From: Chloroflexota bacterium
GTDB lineage: Bacteria; Chloroflexota; Anaerolineae; Anaerolineales; UBA4823
Length of the DNA: 17,617 bases
Assembly: GCA_030669775.1 (NCBI GenBank)
Contig: DAOVCZ010000017.1
Coordinates: forward strand, 1 to 17,617
Direction of reading: 5' to 3'
Both the position numbers and the translations under genes were made by a program. Positions within the stretch are counted from its first letter, which is position 1. Each line of letters starts with the position of its first letter. Below the pieces are notes generated by a model, which was not told the DNA's origin, searched no databases, and worked only from the letters and a program-made list of their open reading frames with translations. Below are positions 7,259 to 14,313 of the stretch, one piece after another.

Positions 7259-8596
7259 TTATAGACTGGCCTGACCATATAAATTTTCGCGGATTTCGAT
7301 AACCTGACGTCTTAAGCGGTCATCACGCTCGAGTAAATCTGCGATCTTATCACACCCATACATGATCGTTGTGTGATCGCGACCGCCCAAGGTTTCCCCA
7401 ATCATAGGTAGAGAGATATTCGATTCTTCCCGTAAAAGGTACATCGCGATTTGACGGGGAAGAGCAACCTCACGTGAACGATCGCGGCTCAACATGCGGT
7501 CTAGTTGAACACCAAACGCCTCTGCAACGGATTGCACCACCTCTTCTGGTTCGACCTCTGACCGACGGGGCAATAGATCGGCTAATGCTGTTTCTACAAG
7601 CTTGGGAGTAAGGGGCAAGTCGCTCAAATCAACAAATGCCACCACTCTGGTCAGAGCGCCCTCCAATTCACGGATATTCGATTGTACTCGTCGGGCAATC
7701 ACTTCAACGATCTCCCCCGGGACCTTTCTACCCGCGCGCTCAGCTTTCGAGCGTAAGATTGCCATCCGGGTTTCGAAATCTGGCGGCTGGAGATCCGCGG
7801 TTAAACCCCATTCAAATCGGGAGCGGAGTCGCTCTTCGAGAGTTATCAACGCTTTCGGCGGTCGATCTGACGAAATGATTATCTGTTTATCTTGTCCATG
7901 AAGGGTATTAAAAGTATGGAAAAATTCCTCTTGAGTGGATTCTTTTCCGGCGATGAATTGGATATCATCGATCAACAAGACATCGATGCGGCGGTATTTC
8001 TCACGGAACGCTTGTGTTTTATGGGTGCGGATAGCGTTGATCAAATCATTAGTAAACTCTTCTGACGAGACGTATAAAATACCCTGTCCCCTAGATGCGC
8101 TGAAGTTGCCAATGGCGTGAAGCAAATGGGTTTTTCCCAATCCCACTCCTCCGTATATAAAGAGGGGATTGTAAGCCTGAGCTGGGTTTTCGGCAACCGC
8201 AAGAGATGCTGCGTGGGCTAAGCGATTGCTGGCACCGACAACGAAGTTATCAAATGTATACCGGGCATTCAAGGTTTGATTAATCGGATAGGTTATCTCA
8301 TCTTGGTCATCAGTTTCCGAATCAAGTTCTTTGCCCTCGACCACCTCTGGATGCTGCCATACTATGAAGCGTACTTCCACTGTACGGTTCATCATTCCAG
8401 TCAAAATTCGGACGACAGTACTGGATAATCGGCTTTCCAACCAATCTCGGGCATAGGCGTTTTGAACACTGATGACAAACATGCCATCTTCATATGAGAA
8501 ATAATTCGCATCTCGAATCCAGGTATCATAAGCAGCTTTGGGCATCTCCAATTGAAGCTGTCCTTGCGCGGCTTGCCAGGCTTGCTCAGCTTTCAT
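7259..8596 (-). CDS. dnaA: chromosomal replication initiator DnaA
   Basis: 445 residues from the ATG at 8596. An ATG 9 bases further upstream (8605) directly abuts AGGAGG and is too close to use it, while the chosen one sits 9 bp away. Domain I (about 1-85) has EQAWQAAQGQL and YDTWIRDA; a short acidic linker (about 86-105) follows. The AAA+ domain has Walker A GGVGLGKT (149-156), Walker B VLLIDD (206-211) and the Arg-bearing LRSRFEWG (about 257-264). Domain IV carries the DnaA signature GGRDHTTIMYG (404-414), which binds DnaA boxes. It melts the origin and loads helicase. Neither dnaN, recF nor gyrB is next to it, unlike many bacteria. It is divergent from dnaK across a 661-bp gap with a promoter at 8795-8824. 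Confidence 0.97.
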   Translation of the reverse strand: MKAEQAWQAAQGQLQLEMPKAAYDTWIRDANYFSYEDGMFVISVQNAYARDWLESRLSSTVVRILTGMMNRTVEVRFIVWQHPEVVEGKELDSETDDQDEITYPINQTLNARYTFDNFVVGASNRLAHAASLAVAENPAQAYNPLFIYGGVGLGKTHLLHAIGNFSASRGQGILYVSSEEFTNDLINAIRTHKTQAFREKYRRIDVLLIDDIQFIAGKESTQEEFFHTFNTLHGQDKQIIISSDRPPKALITLEERLRSRFEWGLTADLQPPDFETRMAILRSKAERAGRKVPGEIVEVIARRVQSNIRELEGALTRVVAFVDLSDLPLTPKLVETALADLLPRRSEVEPEEVVQSVAEAFGVQLDRMLSRDRSREVALPRQIAMYLLREESNISLPMIGETLGGRDHTTIMYGCDKIADLLERDDRLRRQVIEIRENLYGQASL

Positions 8597-8605
8597 AAAC
8601 AACAT

Positions 8606-8611
8606 CCTCCT
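8606..8611 (-). promoter_or_regulatory. Shine-Dalgarno site that decides the dnaA start
   Basis: On the minus strand AGGAGG runs straight into ATGTTGTTTATG. The first ATG has no spacer; the second has 9 bases. The second ATG (8596) is therefore the better start. Confidence 0.7.
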
Positions 8612-8653
8612 GCATCATAGAGTTATTGACAATGTGCAACAAGCGGCAACTAT

Positions 8654-8775
8654 GAACCATCCCAATCACTGCTCTCCTCAGTGAGAGGTTCAACTTTTTA
8701 TGAATTATTTACTCGAGAAAACCTACCGCCTGCAGCGATTTCACCCCCAGGATAGATCCGCGGGTTAGGCGGTAG
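8654..8775 (-). promoter_or_regulatory. candidate structured 5' leader of dnaA mRNA
   Basis: Two stems lie inside the roughly 190-nt dnaA leader. The first, 5'-most in the RNA, pairs the 9-base arms at 8767-8775 and 8723-8731 (CTACCGCCT with AGGCGGTAG, perfect). Its 35-nt interior can form ACCC/GGGU and GGA/UCC inner pairs with a large asymmetric loop. The second stem pairs GAACC with GGTTC (8654-8658, 8687-8691), enclosing CACTG/CAGTG (8667-8671, 8679-8683). No T-run follows either. I do not recognise a known riboswitch or leader class. The same DNA could instead be a palindromic protein site. Confidence 0.4.
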
Positions 8776-8794
8776 TGCGTCCCTTGCGACCTCC

Positions 8795-8824
8795 ATTCTA
8801 GCAGAGGTTGACCTAAAAAATCAA
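8795..8824 (-). promoter_or_regulatory. sigma-70-type promoter of dnaA
   Basis: On the minus strand TTGATT (8819-8824) and TAGAAT (8795-8800) are 18 bp apart, and TGC just before the -10 makes an extended -10. Transcription would start near 8788, giving a leader of about 190 nt before the dnaA ATG. This is the best-looking promoter in the window. Confidence 0.6.
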
Positions 8825-8870
8825 GGGATATACCATACGGAATCTTAAAAAAAACAGAAAATTTAAGAAT

Positions 8871-9110
8871 TGAAATGTTAAAGTAATTCCTGCATATCAT
8901 CTCAATGCGATTTAAATCAACAGGAACCATATACCCATTAGTGGGAGAGTCCCTACTCTATACCCCAATATATGGCATAAAAAAATCTTTTTCATCATCG
9001 AATTTTCACATTCGAATGAAATGTTAAAACCAGGTTAAGCATAAATCAATGAACTAACCAGACTCTCCCTCCATTTTCTGTCTTTCATCCGGAAAGTTTT
9101 CTTTAACATT
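8871..9110. repeat. reiterated TGAAATGTTAAA motif between dnaA and dnaK
   Basis: TGAAATGTTAAA occurs exactly at 8871-8882 and 9017-9028 in direct orientation. AATGTTAAAG (8874-8883 within the first copy) recurs exactly as its reverse complement at 9101-9110. A shorter relative, ATGTTAA, is at 9190-9196. Copies are not evenly spaced. AT-rich DNA makes short matches likely, but an exact 12-mer plus an exact 10-mer within 240 bp is more than expected. They could be sites for a regulator or for a replication protein. Confidence 0.45.
8990..9021. repeat. 12-pair inverted repeat with a 2-nt bulge
   Basis: TTTCAT-CA-TCGAAT (8990-9003) pairs with ATTCGAATGAAA (9010-9021) across 6 bp, leaving CA (8996-8997) unpaired. 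The right arm contains part of the perfect palindrome CATTCGAATG (9009-9018) and runs into the second TGAAATGTTAAA copy. No T-run follows on either strand. An operator-type site is more likely than a terminator. Confidence 0.4.
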
Positions 9111-9223
9111 ACCCTTATTTCAGACCGTATTGATCAGTGTCATCCGATTTGACCACCCCAATCGAATATTCTGACAACATTCCTACAGGATGTTAACAGT
9201 TTTCTTGCAATCTTCCGGTATCA

Positions 9224-9240
9224 TAACTCCAAAAGAGTTA
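9224..9240 (+). promoter_or_regulatory. small inverted repeat in dnaK 5' region, candidate operator
   Basis: TAACTC (9224-9229), 5 bp, then GAGTTA (9235-9240) form a perfect 6-bp inverted repeat ending 3 bp before the dnaK SD (AGAGGAG, 9244-9250). A weak -10-like TATCAT overlaps its left edge (9219-9224), but no -35 at normal spacing is evident. It is not CIRCE (TTAGCACTC-N9-GAGTGCTAA), though the GAGT core is similar. Confidence 0.35.
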
Positions 9241-9257
9241 GCAAGAGGAGAAAATTT

Positions 9258-11156
9258 ATGGCAAAGATTATCGGTATAGATTTAGGCACTACGAACAGCG
9301 TTGTGGCCGTGATGGAAGGCGGCGATCCAACAGTGATTTCTACTGCAGAAGGTACACGGTTGTTATCATCTGTCGTTGCTTTCAATAAAAATAATGAGCG
9401 TTTAGTTGGTCAAACCGCCAAGAGGCAGGCAGTTGTCAACCCAGAAAACACGATCTTCTCGATCAAACGATTCATGGGTCGCCGATTTGAAGAGGTGGAG
9501 ACCGAACGCTCAATGGTTCCATTTGAGGTTGTCCGGGGTTCCGCAGGAGATGCACGGGTGAATATCCCCCTGGTGAACAAGGAATACAGTCCCCAGGAGA
9601 TTTCGGCCATGATCTTGGCTAAACTCAAATCAGATGCAGAGGCATATCTTGGAGAATCGGTTTCCAAGGCTGTGATCACAGTACCAGCGTACTTCAATGA
9701 TAGCCAGCGCCAATCCACAAAAGATGCTGGCAAGATCGCCGGATTAGAAGTTCTTCGCATTATTAACGAACCTACGGCAGCCGCGTTAGCGTATGGGCTT
9801 GATAAGAAAGAAAATGAAACCATCCTGGTCTTCGATTTAGGTGGTGGGACATTCGATGTTTCCATCCTAGAAGTTGGTGGTGGTGTCATCGAAGTTAAAT
9901 CCACCAATGGCGATACCCATCTGGGTGGTGATGATTGGGATGAAAGAATAGTAAATTGGGTTGCAGATGAATTCTTGAAAGACCAGGGTATCGACCTGCG
10001 AAATGATCGCCAAGCTTTGCAAAGATTGCGAGAAGCTTCAGAGAAAGCGAAAGTTGAGCTCTCCAGCGTGATGGAGACAGAAATCAACCTGCCCTACATT
10101 TCAGCTGATTCTTCCGGTCCCAAACATCTGCAAACGAAATTAACGCGATCTAAATTTGAACAGTTGACCGAGGATTTGATCCAGCGCCTTAAGGAGCCTT
10201 TCAACGCGGCAATCAAGGATGCAAATCTTGATCAGGCTAATATCGATGAAATCGTACTGGTTGGCGGCGCCACACGGATGCCAATGGTTCAAGAACTCGT
10301 CCGCTCGCTGACTAATAAGGAGCCCCATAAAGGTGTCAACCCAGATGAGGTTGTCGCGATTGGCGCGGCTATCCAGGCTGGAGTGCTCGGTGGAGAAGTT
10401 AAGGATGTTCTCCTTCTGGATGTCACTCCACTATCCCTAGGATTGGAAACTTTGGGCAGCGTAATGACGACGCTCATCGAACGCAATACAACTATTCCGG
10501 TGAAGAAATCAGAAGTCTTTTCCACCGCTGAGGACAACCAGACAGCAGTCGATATACATGTATTACAGGGTGAGCGCCCAATGGCTGGAGACAATATGAG
10601 CCTCGGTCGGTTCCGCCTGGAAGGAATTCCGCCAGCACCGCGTGGTATTCCTCAGGTTGAAGTAACTTTTGACATCGATTCAAACGGGATCATCAATGTA
10701 ACGGCCCAAGATAAGGCAACCGGAAAGGAGCAGAATGTGACCATTACTGCTTCGACCAACCTGACCCAATCCGAGATCGACAAGATGGTCAGTGACGCCC
10801 GCGAACATGAGAGCGAAGATCGCAAACGCAGGGGGCTGATCGAGGCTCGCAACAATGCTGATAGTTTGGCTTACCAAACAGAAAAAACTTTACAGGAACT
10901 CGGCGACAAAGTTCCCGCCGAAGAGCGCCAGAATATCGAATCCAAGATCAGCGAACTACGCGAGACAATCAAAAGCGACAATATTGACTCGATCCGCCAG
11001 CAAACTGAGGACCTCCAAAACGCCTTCCACGCAATCAGCCAACAGATGTATGCTCAGCAGCAGCAGGCTGAACCTGGCAGCAATGGACATGAACCACACA
11101 GCTATGATGACGAAGGCGAAGATGAAGTCGTAGAAGGTGAGTTTCGAGAAGTATAA
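9258..11156 (+). CDS. dnaK: molecular chaperone DnaK (Hsp70)
   Basis: 632 residues, normal bacterial DnaK length. The N-terminal ATPase carries the three Hsp70 signatures: IDLGTTNS (7-14), FDLGGGTFDVS (192-202) and IVLVGGATRMP (332-342). The linker KDVLLLDVTPLSLGLET leads into the peptide-binding beta domain, and an alpha-helical lid follows. The C terminus is Gln-rich (QQQQ) then acidic, ending EGEFREV, similar to other bacterial DnaK tails. It binds exposed hydrophobic peptides and cycles with DnaJ and GrpE. grpE, dnaJ and hrcA are not adjacent, so this is a monocistronic dnaK: a strong terminator lies 22 bp past its stop. A clear SD (AGAGGAG) sits 7 bp before the ATG. No CIRCE element is visible, so HrcA control is not supported by sequence. 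Confidence 0.98.
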   Translation: MAKIIGIDLGTTNSVVAVMEGGDPTVISTAEGTRLLSSVVAFNKNNERLVGQTAKRQAVVNPENTIFSIKRFMGRRFEEVETERSMVPFEVVRGSAGDARVNIPLVNKEYSPQEISAMILAKLKSDAEAYLGESVSKAVITVPAYFNDSQRQSTKDAGKIAGLEVLRIINEPTAAALAYGLDKKENETILVFDLGGGTFDVSILEVGGGVIEVKSTNGDTHLGGDDWDERIVNWVADEFLKDQGIDLRNDRQALQRLREASEKAKVELSSVMETEINLPYISADSSGPKHLQTKLTRSKFEQLTEDLIQRLKEPFNAAIKDANLDQANIDEIVLVGGATRMPMVQELVRSLTNKEPHKGVNPDEVVAIGAAIQAGVLGGEVKDVLLLDVTPLSLGLETLGSVMTTLIERNTTIPVKKSEVFSTAEDNQTAVDIHVLQGERPMAGDNMSLGRFRLEGIPPAPRGIPQVEVTFDIDSNGIINVTAQDKATGKEQNVTITASTNLTQSEIDKMVSDAREHESEDRKRRGLIEARNNADSLAYQTEKTLQELGDKVPAEERQNIESKISELRETIKSDNIDSIRQQTEDLQNAFHAISQQMYAQQQQAEPGSNGHEPHSYDDEGEDEVVEGEFREV

Positions 11157-11177
11157 GCCTACAATCTCCCCTATTTC

Positions 11178-11219
11178 CCCGGTAATTCTCAGTATTATCT
11201 GATGATTACCGGGTTTTTT
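11178..11219 (+). terminator. intrinsic terminator after dnaK
   Basis: CCCGGTAAT (11178-11186) pairs perfectly with ATTACCGGG (11205-11213); inside it TCAG (11189-11192) pairs with CTGA (11199-11202) around a 6-nt loop. TTTTTT (11214-11219) follows directly. It should end dnaK transcription and isolates the downstream genes. Confidence 0.92.
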
Positions 11220-11222
11220 AGA

Positions 11223-11228
11223 TATAAT
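11223..11228 (+). promoter_or_regulatory. candidate -10 box (TATAAT) for the selA-tsaD gene run
   Basis: A perfect TATAAT begins 4 bp after the dnaK terminator T-run. Transcription would start near 11235, about 6 bases before the ATG at 11241, so the mRNA would be almost leaderless. The -35 region is inside the terminator stem and matches poorly. Its placement right after a terminator and before four co-directed genes is the main support. Confidence 0.45.
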
Positions 11229-11240
11229 TGGGGGTATCAA

Positions 11241-11633
11241 ATGAATTCCCAATCATCTCCACCAGTCAGAACTTTCATACCTGCAGCGATAATCCTGGCT
11301 TTAATCGGCTGGGGTGGTCTTTATGCCTTGATTAATTTCACCATTCCAACTGTTGGCCCGAGATGGTTATTCTTTTTTCTCAGTGTTCTGGCATTAACTG
11401 GAACTTCACTACCTGTGGTGGCTTTCCTCAACCAGCGCTTCCCCACCGACCCCCCAATATCCTCAGGCGTGATCATGCGTGAAGCAATCTGGATTGGGGT
11501 TTACTTTCCAACTCTGGCATGGCTTCAGCTAGGACGAGTCCTTACACCGGCCCTGATTCTCCTTTTGGCTGTAGGATTGATTGCGATCGAAATCTTGCTA
11601 CGACTACGTGAGCGCAGCCAGTGGAAACCATAA
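11241..11633 (+). CDS. four-helix membrane protein, unknown function
   Basis: 130 residues. I start it at the ATG at 11241; an in-frame ATG at 11202 lies inside the dnaK terminator and would translate its T-run. Hydrophobic helices are about 11-31, 42-62, 82-97 and 101-121, with a Pro-rich loop (FPTDPPISSG, 67-76) between the second and third, and a basic C terminus (RLRERSQWKP) that should face the cytoplasm. I see no catalytic or ligand motif and do not recognise the family. It ends 18 bp before selA and may be co-transcribed with it, but nothing in the protein hints at selenium metabolism. Confidence 0.7.
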   Translation: MNSQSSPPVRTFIPAAIILALIGWGGLYALINFTIPTVGPRWLFFFLSVLALTGTSLPVVAFLNQRFPTDPPISSGVIMREAIWIGVYFPTLAWLQLGRVLTPALILLLAVGLIAIEILLRLRERSQWKP

Positions 11634-11651
11634 CGAATCACTTGCCTACTT

Positions 11652-13013
11652 ATGAGTGAACTAAGGCAAATCCCTTCTGTTGACCAATTAATCAAGACCA
11701 AGCCGATAACGGACTGCATATCCGAATACGGTCGTTCATTGACATTGCAAGCTATCCGGACAGTGTTGGAGGAAGTGCGCTCAAGATATTCTGAAGGCGA
11801 TTCCATCCCCGCTGAGGAGGATTTGCTCAATAATGTGATAGACAAATTGGCATCCTGGACTGCGCCGACACTGCAACCTGTGATCAATGCGACTGGTGTC
11901 ATTTTGCATACCAATTTAGGCCGCGCACCAATCAGCAGCTCTGCGCTTCAAGCGATCCAGGCTACTACTTCCGGTTACAGCTCTTTGGAATACCAACTCG
12001 ATAAGGGTCGCCGAGGTTCGCGGTCCGTCCATGCAGAGAGTTTTTTCAAACAATTGACCGGTGCAGAAGGCGCCTTCGTGGTCAACAACAATGCATCGGC
12101 CGTATTATTAATCCTATCTGCGATGGCAAAGCGCCGGAAAGTCGTGATCTCCCGCTCCCAATTAGTAGAGATCGGCGGCGGTTTTCGCATTCCCGATGTG
12201 ATGAAGCAATCTGGTGCGAAATTATATGAAATCGGAACCACGAATCGGGTCCATCTTTACGATTACGAACGAGCGATTCAGGAAGAGTCAATCAGAATGG
12301 TCATGCGCGCCCACCGTTCTAATTTTCAGATCCTCGGTTTCACCAGTGAACCAACATTAGAGGAGATTGTGACAATTTCCCACCAGGCCGGGGTTCCTGT
12401 CGTGGATGACCTGGGATCTGGTTCTCTCATCGATACAGCCGAATTCGGTTTAGGACATGAACCCATGGTTCAAGAATCTCTGGCAGCCGGGGTAGATTTG
12501 GTATGTTTCTCTGGCGACAAGTTGTTAGGAGGTCCTCAAGCCGGGATCATCCTCGGTAAACTTGAGCTGATTAACAAACTGAAGAAACACCCACTTGCCA
12601 GGGCAATACGAGCGGATAAACTTTGCCTGGCAGCCCTCTCCGCAACCATGCTTCATTACCTGAAATCAGAAGCCCTGAGGGAGATTCCGGTATGGAGCAT
12701 GATCAGCGAACCTCTCGAACGAATAAAATCCAGAGCTGGACGATGGATCGGAATTCTCGGACAAGGTGATCTCGTTGAGGGGAAATCGACAGTCGGAGGT
12801 GGCAGCTTACCTGGAGAGACCTTGCCCACCTGGTTAATCGCGTTCAGCGTTCGCCACCCGAACAAAGTACTCTCGTTATTACGCGAGGCTCGCCCTCCGA
12901 TCATCGCCCGTCTTGAAGAAGATCGCATAGTGCTCGATCCTCGCACGGTGTTAGCAAACCAAGAAGAACAATTACTATCCAATCTACAATTGATATTGAG
13001 CAGCAGAAAATAA
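11652..13013 (+). CDS. selA: L-seryl-tRNA(Sec) selenium transferase SelA
   Basis: 453 residues, the usual SelA length. It is a fold-type I PLP enzyme that converts Ser-tRNA(Sec) to Sec-tRNA(Sec) with selenophosphate. The N-terminal tRNA-binding region with RQIPSVDQLI is present, which separates true SelA from shorter SelA-like proteins. Family blocks follow: PVINATGVILHTNLGRAP, YSSLEYQLDKGRRGSRSVH, AFVVNNNASAVLL, SQLVEIGGGFRIPDVM, YEIGTTNRVHLYDYE and VDDLGSGSLID. The PLP lysine is Lys290 in CFSGDKLLGGPQAG. No SD before the ATG, which lies 18 bp after the membrane-protein gene. selB, selD and tRNA-Sec are not in the window, so whether the organism uses selenocysteine cannot be decided here. 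Confidence 0.95.
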   Translation: MSELRQIPSVDQLIKTKPITDCISEYGRSLTLQAIRTVLEEVRSRYSEGDSIPAEEDLLNNVIDKLASWTAPTLQPVINATGVILHTNLGRAPISSSALQAIQATTSGYSSLEYQLDKGRRGSRSVHAESFFKQLTGAEGAFVVNNNASAVLLILSAMAKRRKVVISRSQLVEIGGGFRIPDVMKQSGAKLYEIGTTNRVHLYDYERAIQEESIRMVMRAHRSNFQILGFTSEPTLEEIVTISHQAGVPVVDDLGSGSLIDTAEFGLGHEPMVQESLAAGVDLVCFSGDKLLGGPQAGIILGKLELINKLKKHPLARAIRADKLCLAALSATMLHYLKSEALREIPVWSMISEPLERIKSRAGRWIGILGQGDLVEGKSTVGGGSLPGETLPTWLIAFSVRHPNKVLSLLREARPPIIARLEEDRIVLDPRTVLANQEEQLLSNLQLILSSRK

Positions 13014-13036
13014 AATATCGAAAAAGAGGAGATTAA

Positions 13037-14266
13037 ATGAAATCAGACCTGGATCAATTAATGCAGGACCATAATCTGGACGCGATCCTGATCACTGGTC
13101 CAGCCCAACATAATCCTCCGATGCGATACTTCACCGGAACTATTCACATGACTGGTGGAGATTTGATCAAGAAACGCAGCGCTGATCCGATCTTATTTTA
13201 TAACCCCATGGAGAGAGATGAGGCTGCTAATAGCGGGTTTGAAACTAAGAACTTGGCCGATTACCGATTTGATGAGTTAATAAAGATCACGAATGGCAAC
13301 TTTCTCGAAGCTACAATCTTACGTTACCAAAAAATGATGACTGACTATGATCTCACCTCAGGGAACATCGGTGTTTATGGCAAAATGGATGTCGGCAGTG
13401 CTTATGCAATTTTCTCGGGTCTGAAAGAAAAACTCCCCAATCTCGAGATTATAGGTCAATTGGGCGATTCTCTTCTCCTGCAAGCCATGGCAACCAAGGA
13501 CAGTGATGAGGTGGAAAGAATTCGCGCCATGGGGAAAGTTACAACTTCTGTGGTAGGTAAGGTAGCAGATTTTCTGACATCACAAAGAAGTGTAAACGGA
13601 GTTTTGGTTACATCAAATGGTGAACCGTTACTGATCGGGGAAGTAAAAAGGAAAATCAACCTTTGGCTCGCAGAATCCGGGGTTGAGAACCCTGAAGGGA
13701 CAATATTCGCCATCGGTCATGATGCTGGCGTCCCTCACAGCAGTGGTAATGCTGAAGATTTGCTGAGTCTTGGGCAAACAATAATTTTTGATATCTTCCC
13801 TGCTGAAGCTGGTGGTGGATATTTCTACGATTTTACCCGTACCTGGTGTCTCGGATATGCTCCAGATGAAGTTATGGCATTATATGAGGATGTGTTGTCG
13901 GTATACCAGCAAATCATGAGTGAGATTGAGGTGAGCTCGTTATGCTATCAATACCAGGATCGCACCTGTGAATTGTTTGAAGAGCAAGGTCATCCGACTA
14001 TCAAGAGCAACCCCCAAACTCAAGAGGGGTATGTACACAGCCTGGGGCATGGTGTCGGATTATATATCCACGAATATCCACGCTTCATCTCGAACGCGAA
14101 GGAAGATCGCTTAGCGCCTGGTTCTGTGGTAACAATCGAACCGGGATTATATTACCCAGAACAAGGTATGGGTGTACGTTTAGAAGATACAGTTTGGGTT
14201 CGACCGGATGGCGAAATGGAAATCCTGGCTGATTACCCACTTGATTTAGTCTTACCGGTCAAATAG
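13037..14266 (+). CDS. M24 family metallopeptidase (Xaa-Pro aminopeptidase/dipeptidase-like)
   Basis: 409 residues. An N-terminal creatinase-like domain (about 1-150) is followed by a pita-bread catalytic domain. The five metal ligands are in place: Asp252 (IFDIFPAE), Asp265 (YDFTRTW), His338 (HSLGHGVGL, with His334 before it), Glu368 (TIEPGLYYPEQGMG) and Glu383 (VRLEDTVWV). The family removes residues at X-Pro bonds with Mn or Co; the conserved YIHEYPRF after the ligand His is typical of prolidase/aminopeptidase P relatives. Exact specificity is not readable. A good SD (AGAGGAG) lies 5 bp before the ATG. No signal peptide, so cytoplasmic. It is 23 bp after selA and 47 bp before tsaD. Confidence 0.85.
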   Translation: MKSDLDQLMQDHNLDAILITGPAQHNPPMRYFTGTIHMTGGDLIKKRSADPILFYNPMERDEAANSGFETKNLADYRFDELIKITNGNFLEATILRYQKMMTDYDLTSGNIGVYGKMDVGSAYAIFSGLKEKLPNLEIIGQLGDSLLLQAMATKDSDEVERIRAMGKVTTSVVGKVADFLTSQRSVNGVLVTSNGEPLLIGEVKRKINLWLAESGVENPEGTIFAIGHDAGVPHSSGNAEDLLSLGQTIIFDIFPAEAGGGYFYDFTRTWCLGYAPDEVMALYEDVLSVYQQIMSEIEVSSLCYQYQDRTCELFEEQGHPTIKSNPQTQEGYVHSLGHGVGLYIHEYPRFISNAKEDRLAPGSVVTIEPGLYYPEQGMGVRLEDTVWVRPDGEMEILADYPLDLVLPVK

Positions 14267-14313
14267 AATGGCAGATATTCGTAAATATTAATGTTCAAGG
14301 ATCGGACGCCCCT

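Larger units (their letters stand above)
8597..9257. other. 661-bp dnaA-dnaK divergent intergenic region
   Basis: No convincing gene lies here; a 73-codon minus-strand frame (8709-8930) runs across the dnaA promoter and resembles nothing. From left to right it holds the dnaA SD, the structured leader, the dnaA promoter (8795-8824), an AT-rich stretch (about 8815-9060), copies of an AATGTTAA motif (8871-8882, 9017-9028, 9101-9110 inverted, 9190-9196), an inverted repeat at 8990-9021, and the dnaK leader with its own small inverted repeat (9224-9240). I see no consensus DnaA box TTATNCACA on either strand, so I cannot call an origin, although AT-richness and position beside dnaA leave that open. 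No CIRCE or HAIR heat-shock operator is visible. Confidence 0.6.

Noticed and set aside
8709..8930. 73-codon minus-strand frame in the dnaA-dnaK gap
   Set aside because: It runs through the dnaA promoter and leader stem, has no SD, and its composition looks like translated non-coding DNA.
9003..9011. TTTTCACAT as a possible DnaA box
   Set aside because: Three or so mismatches to TTATCCACA and no second copy nearby.
9410..10087. 225-codon minus-strand frame inside dnaK
   Set aside because: It is the antisense of a strongly conserved gene, is Ser/Pro-rich, and shows no domain; a shadow frame.
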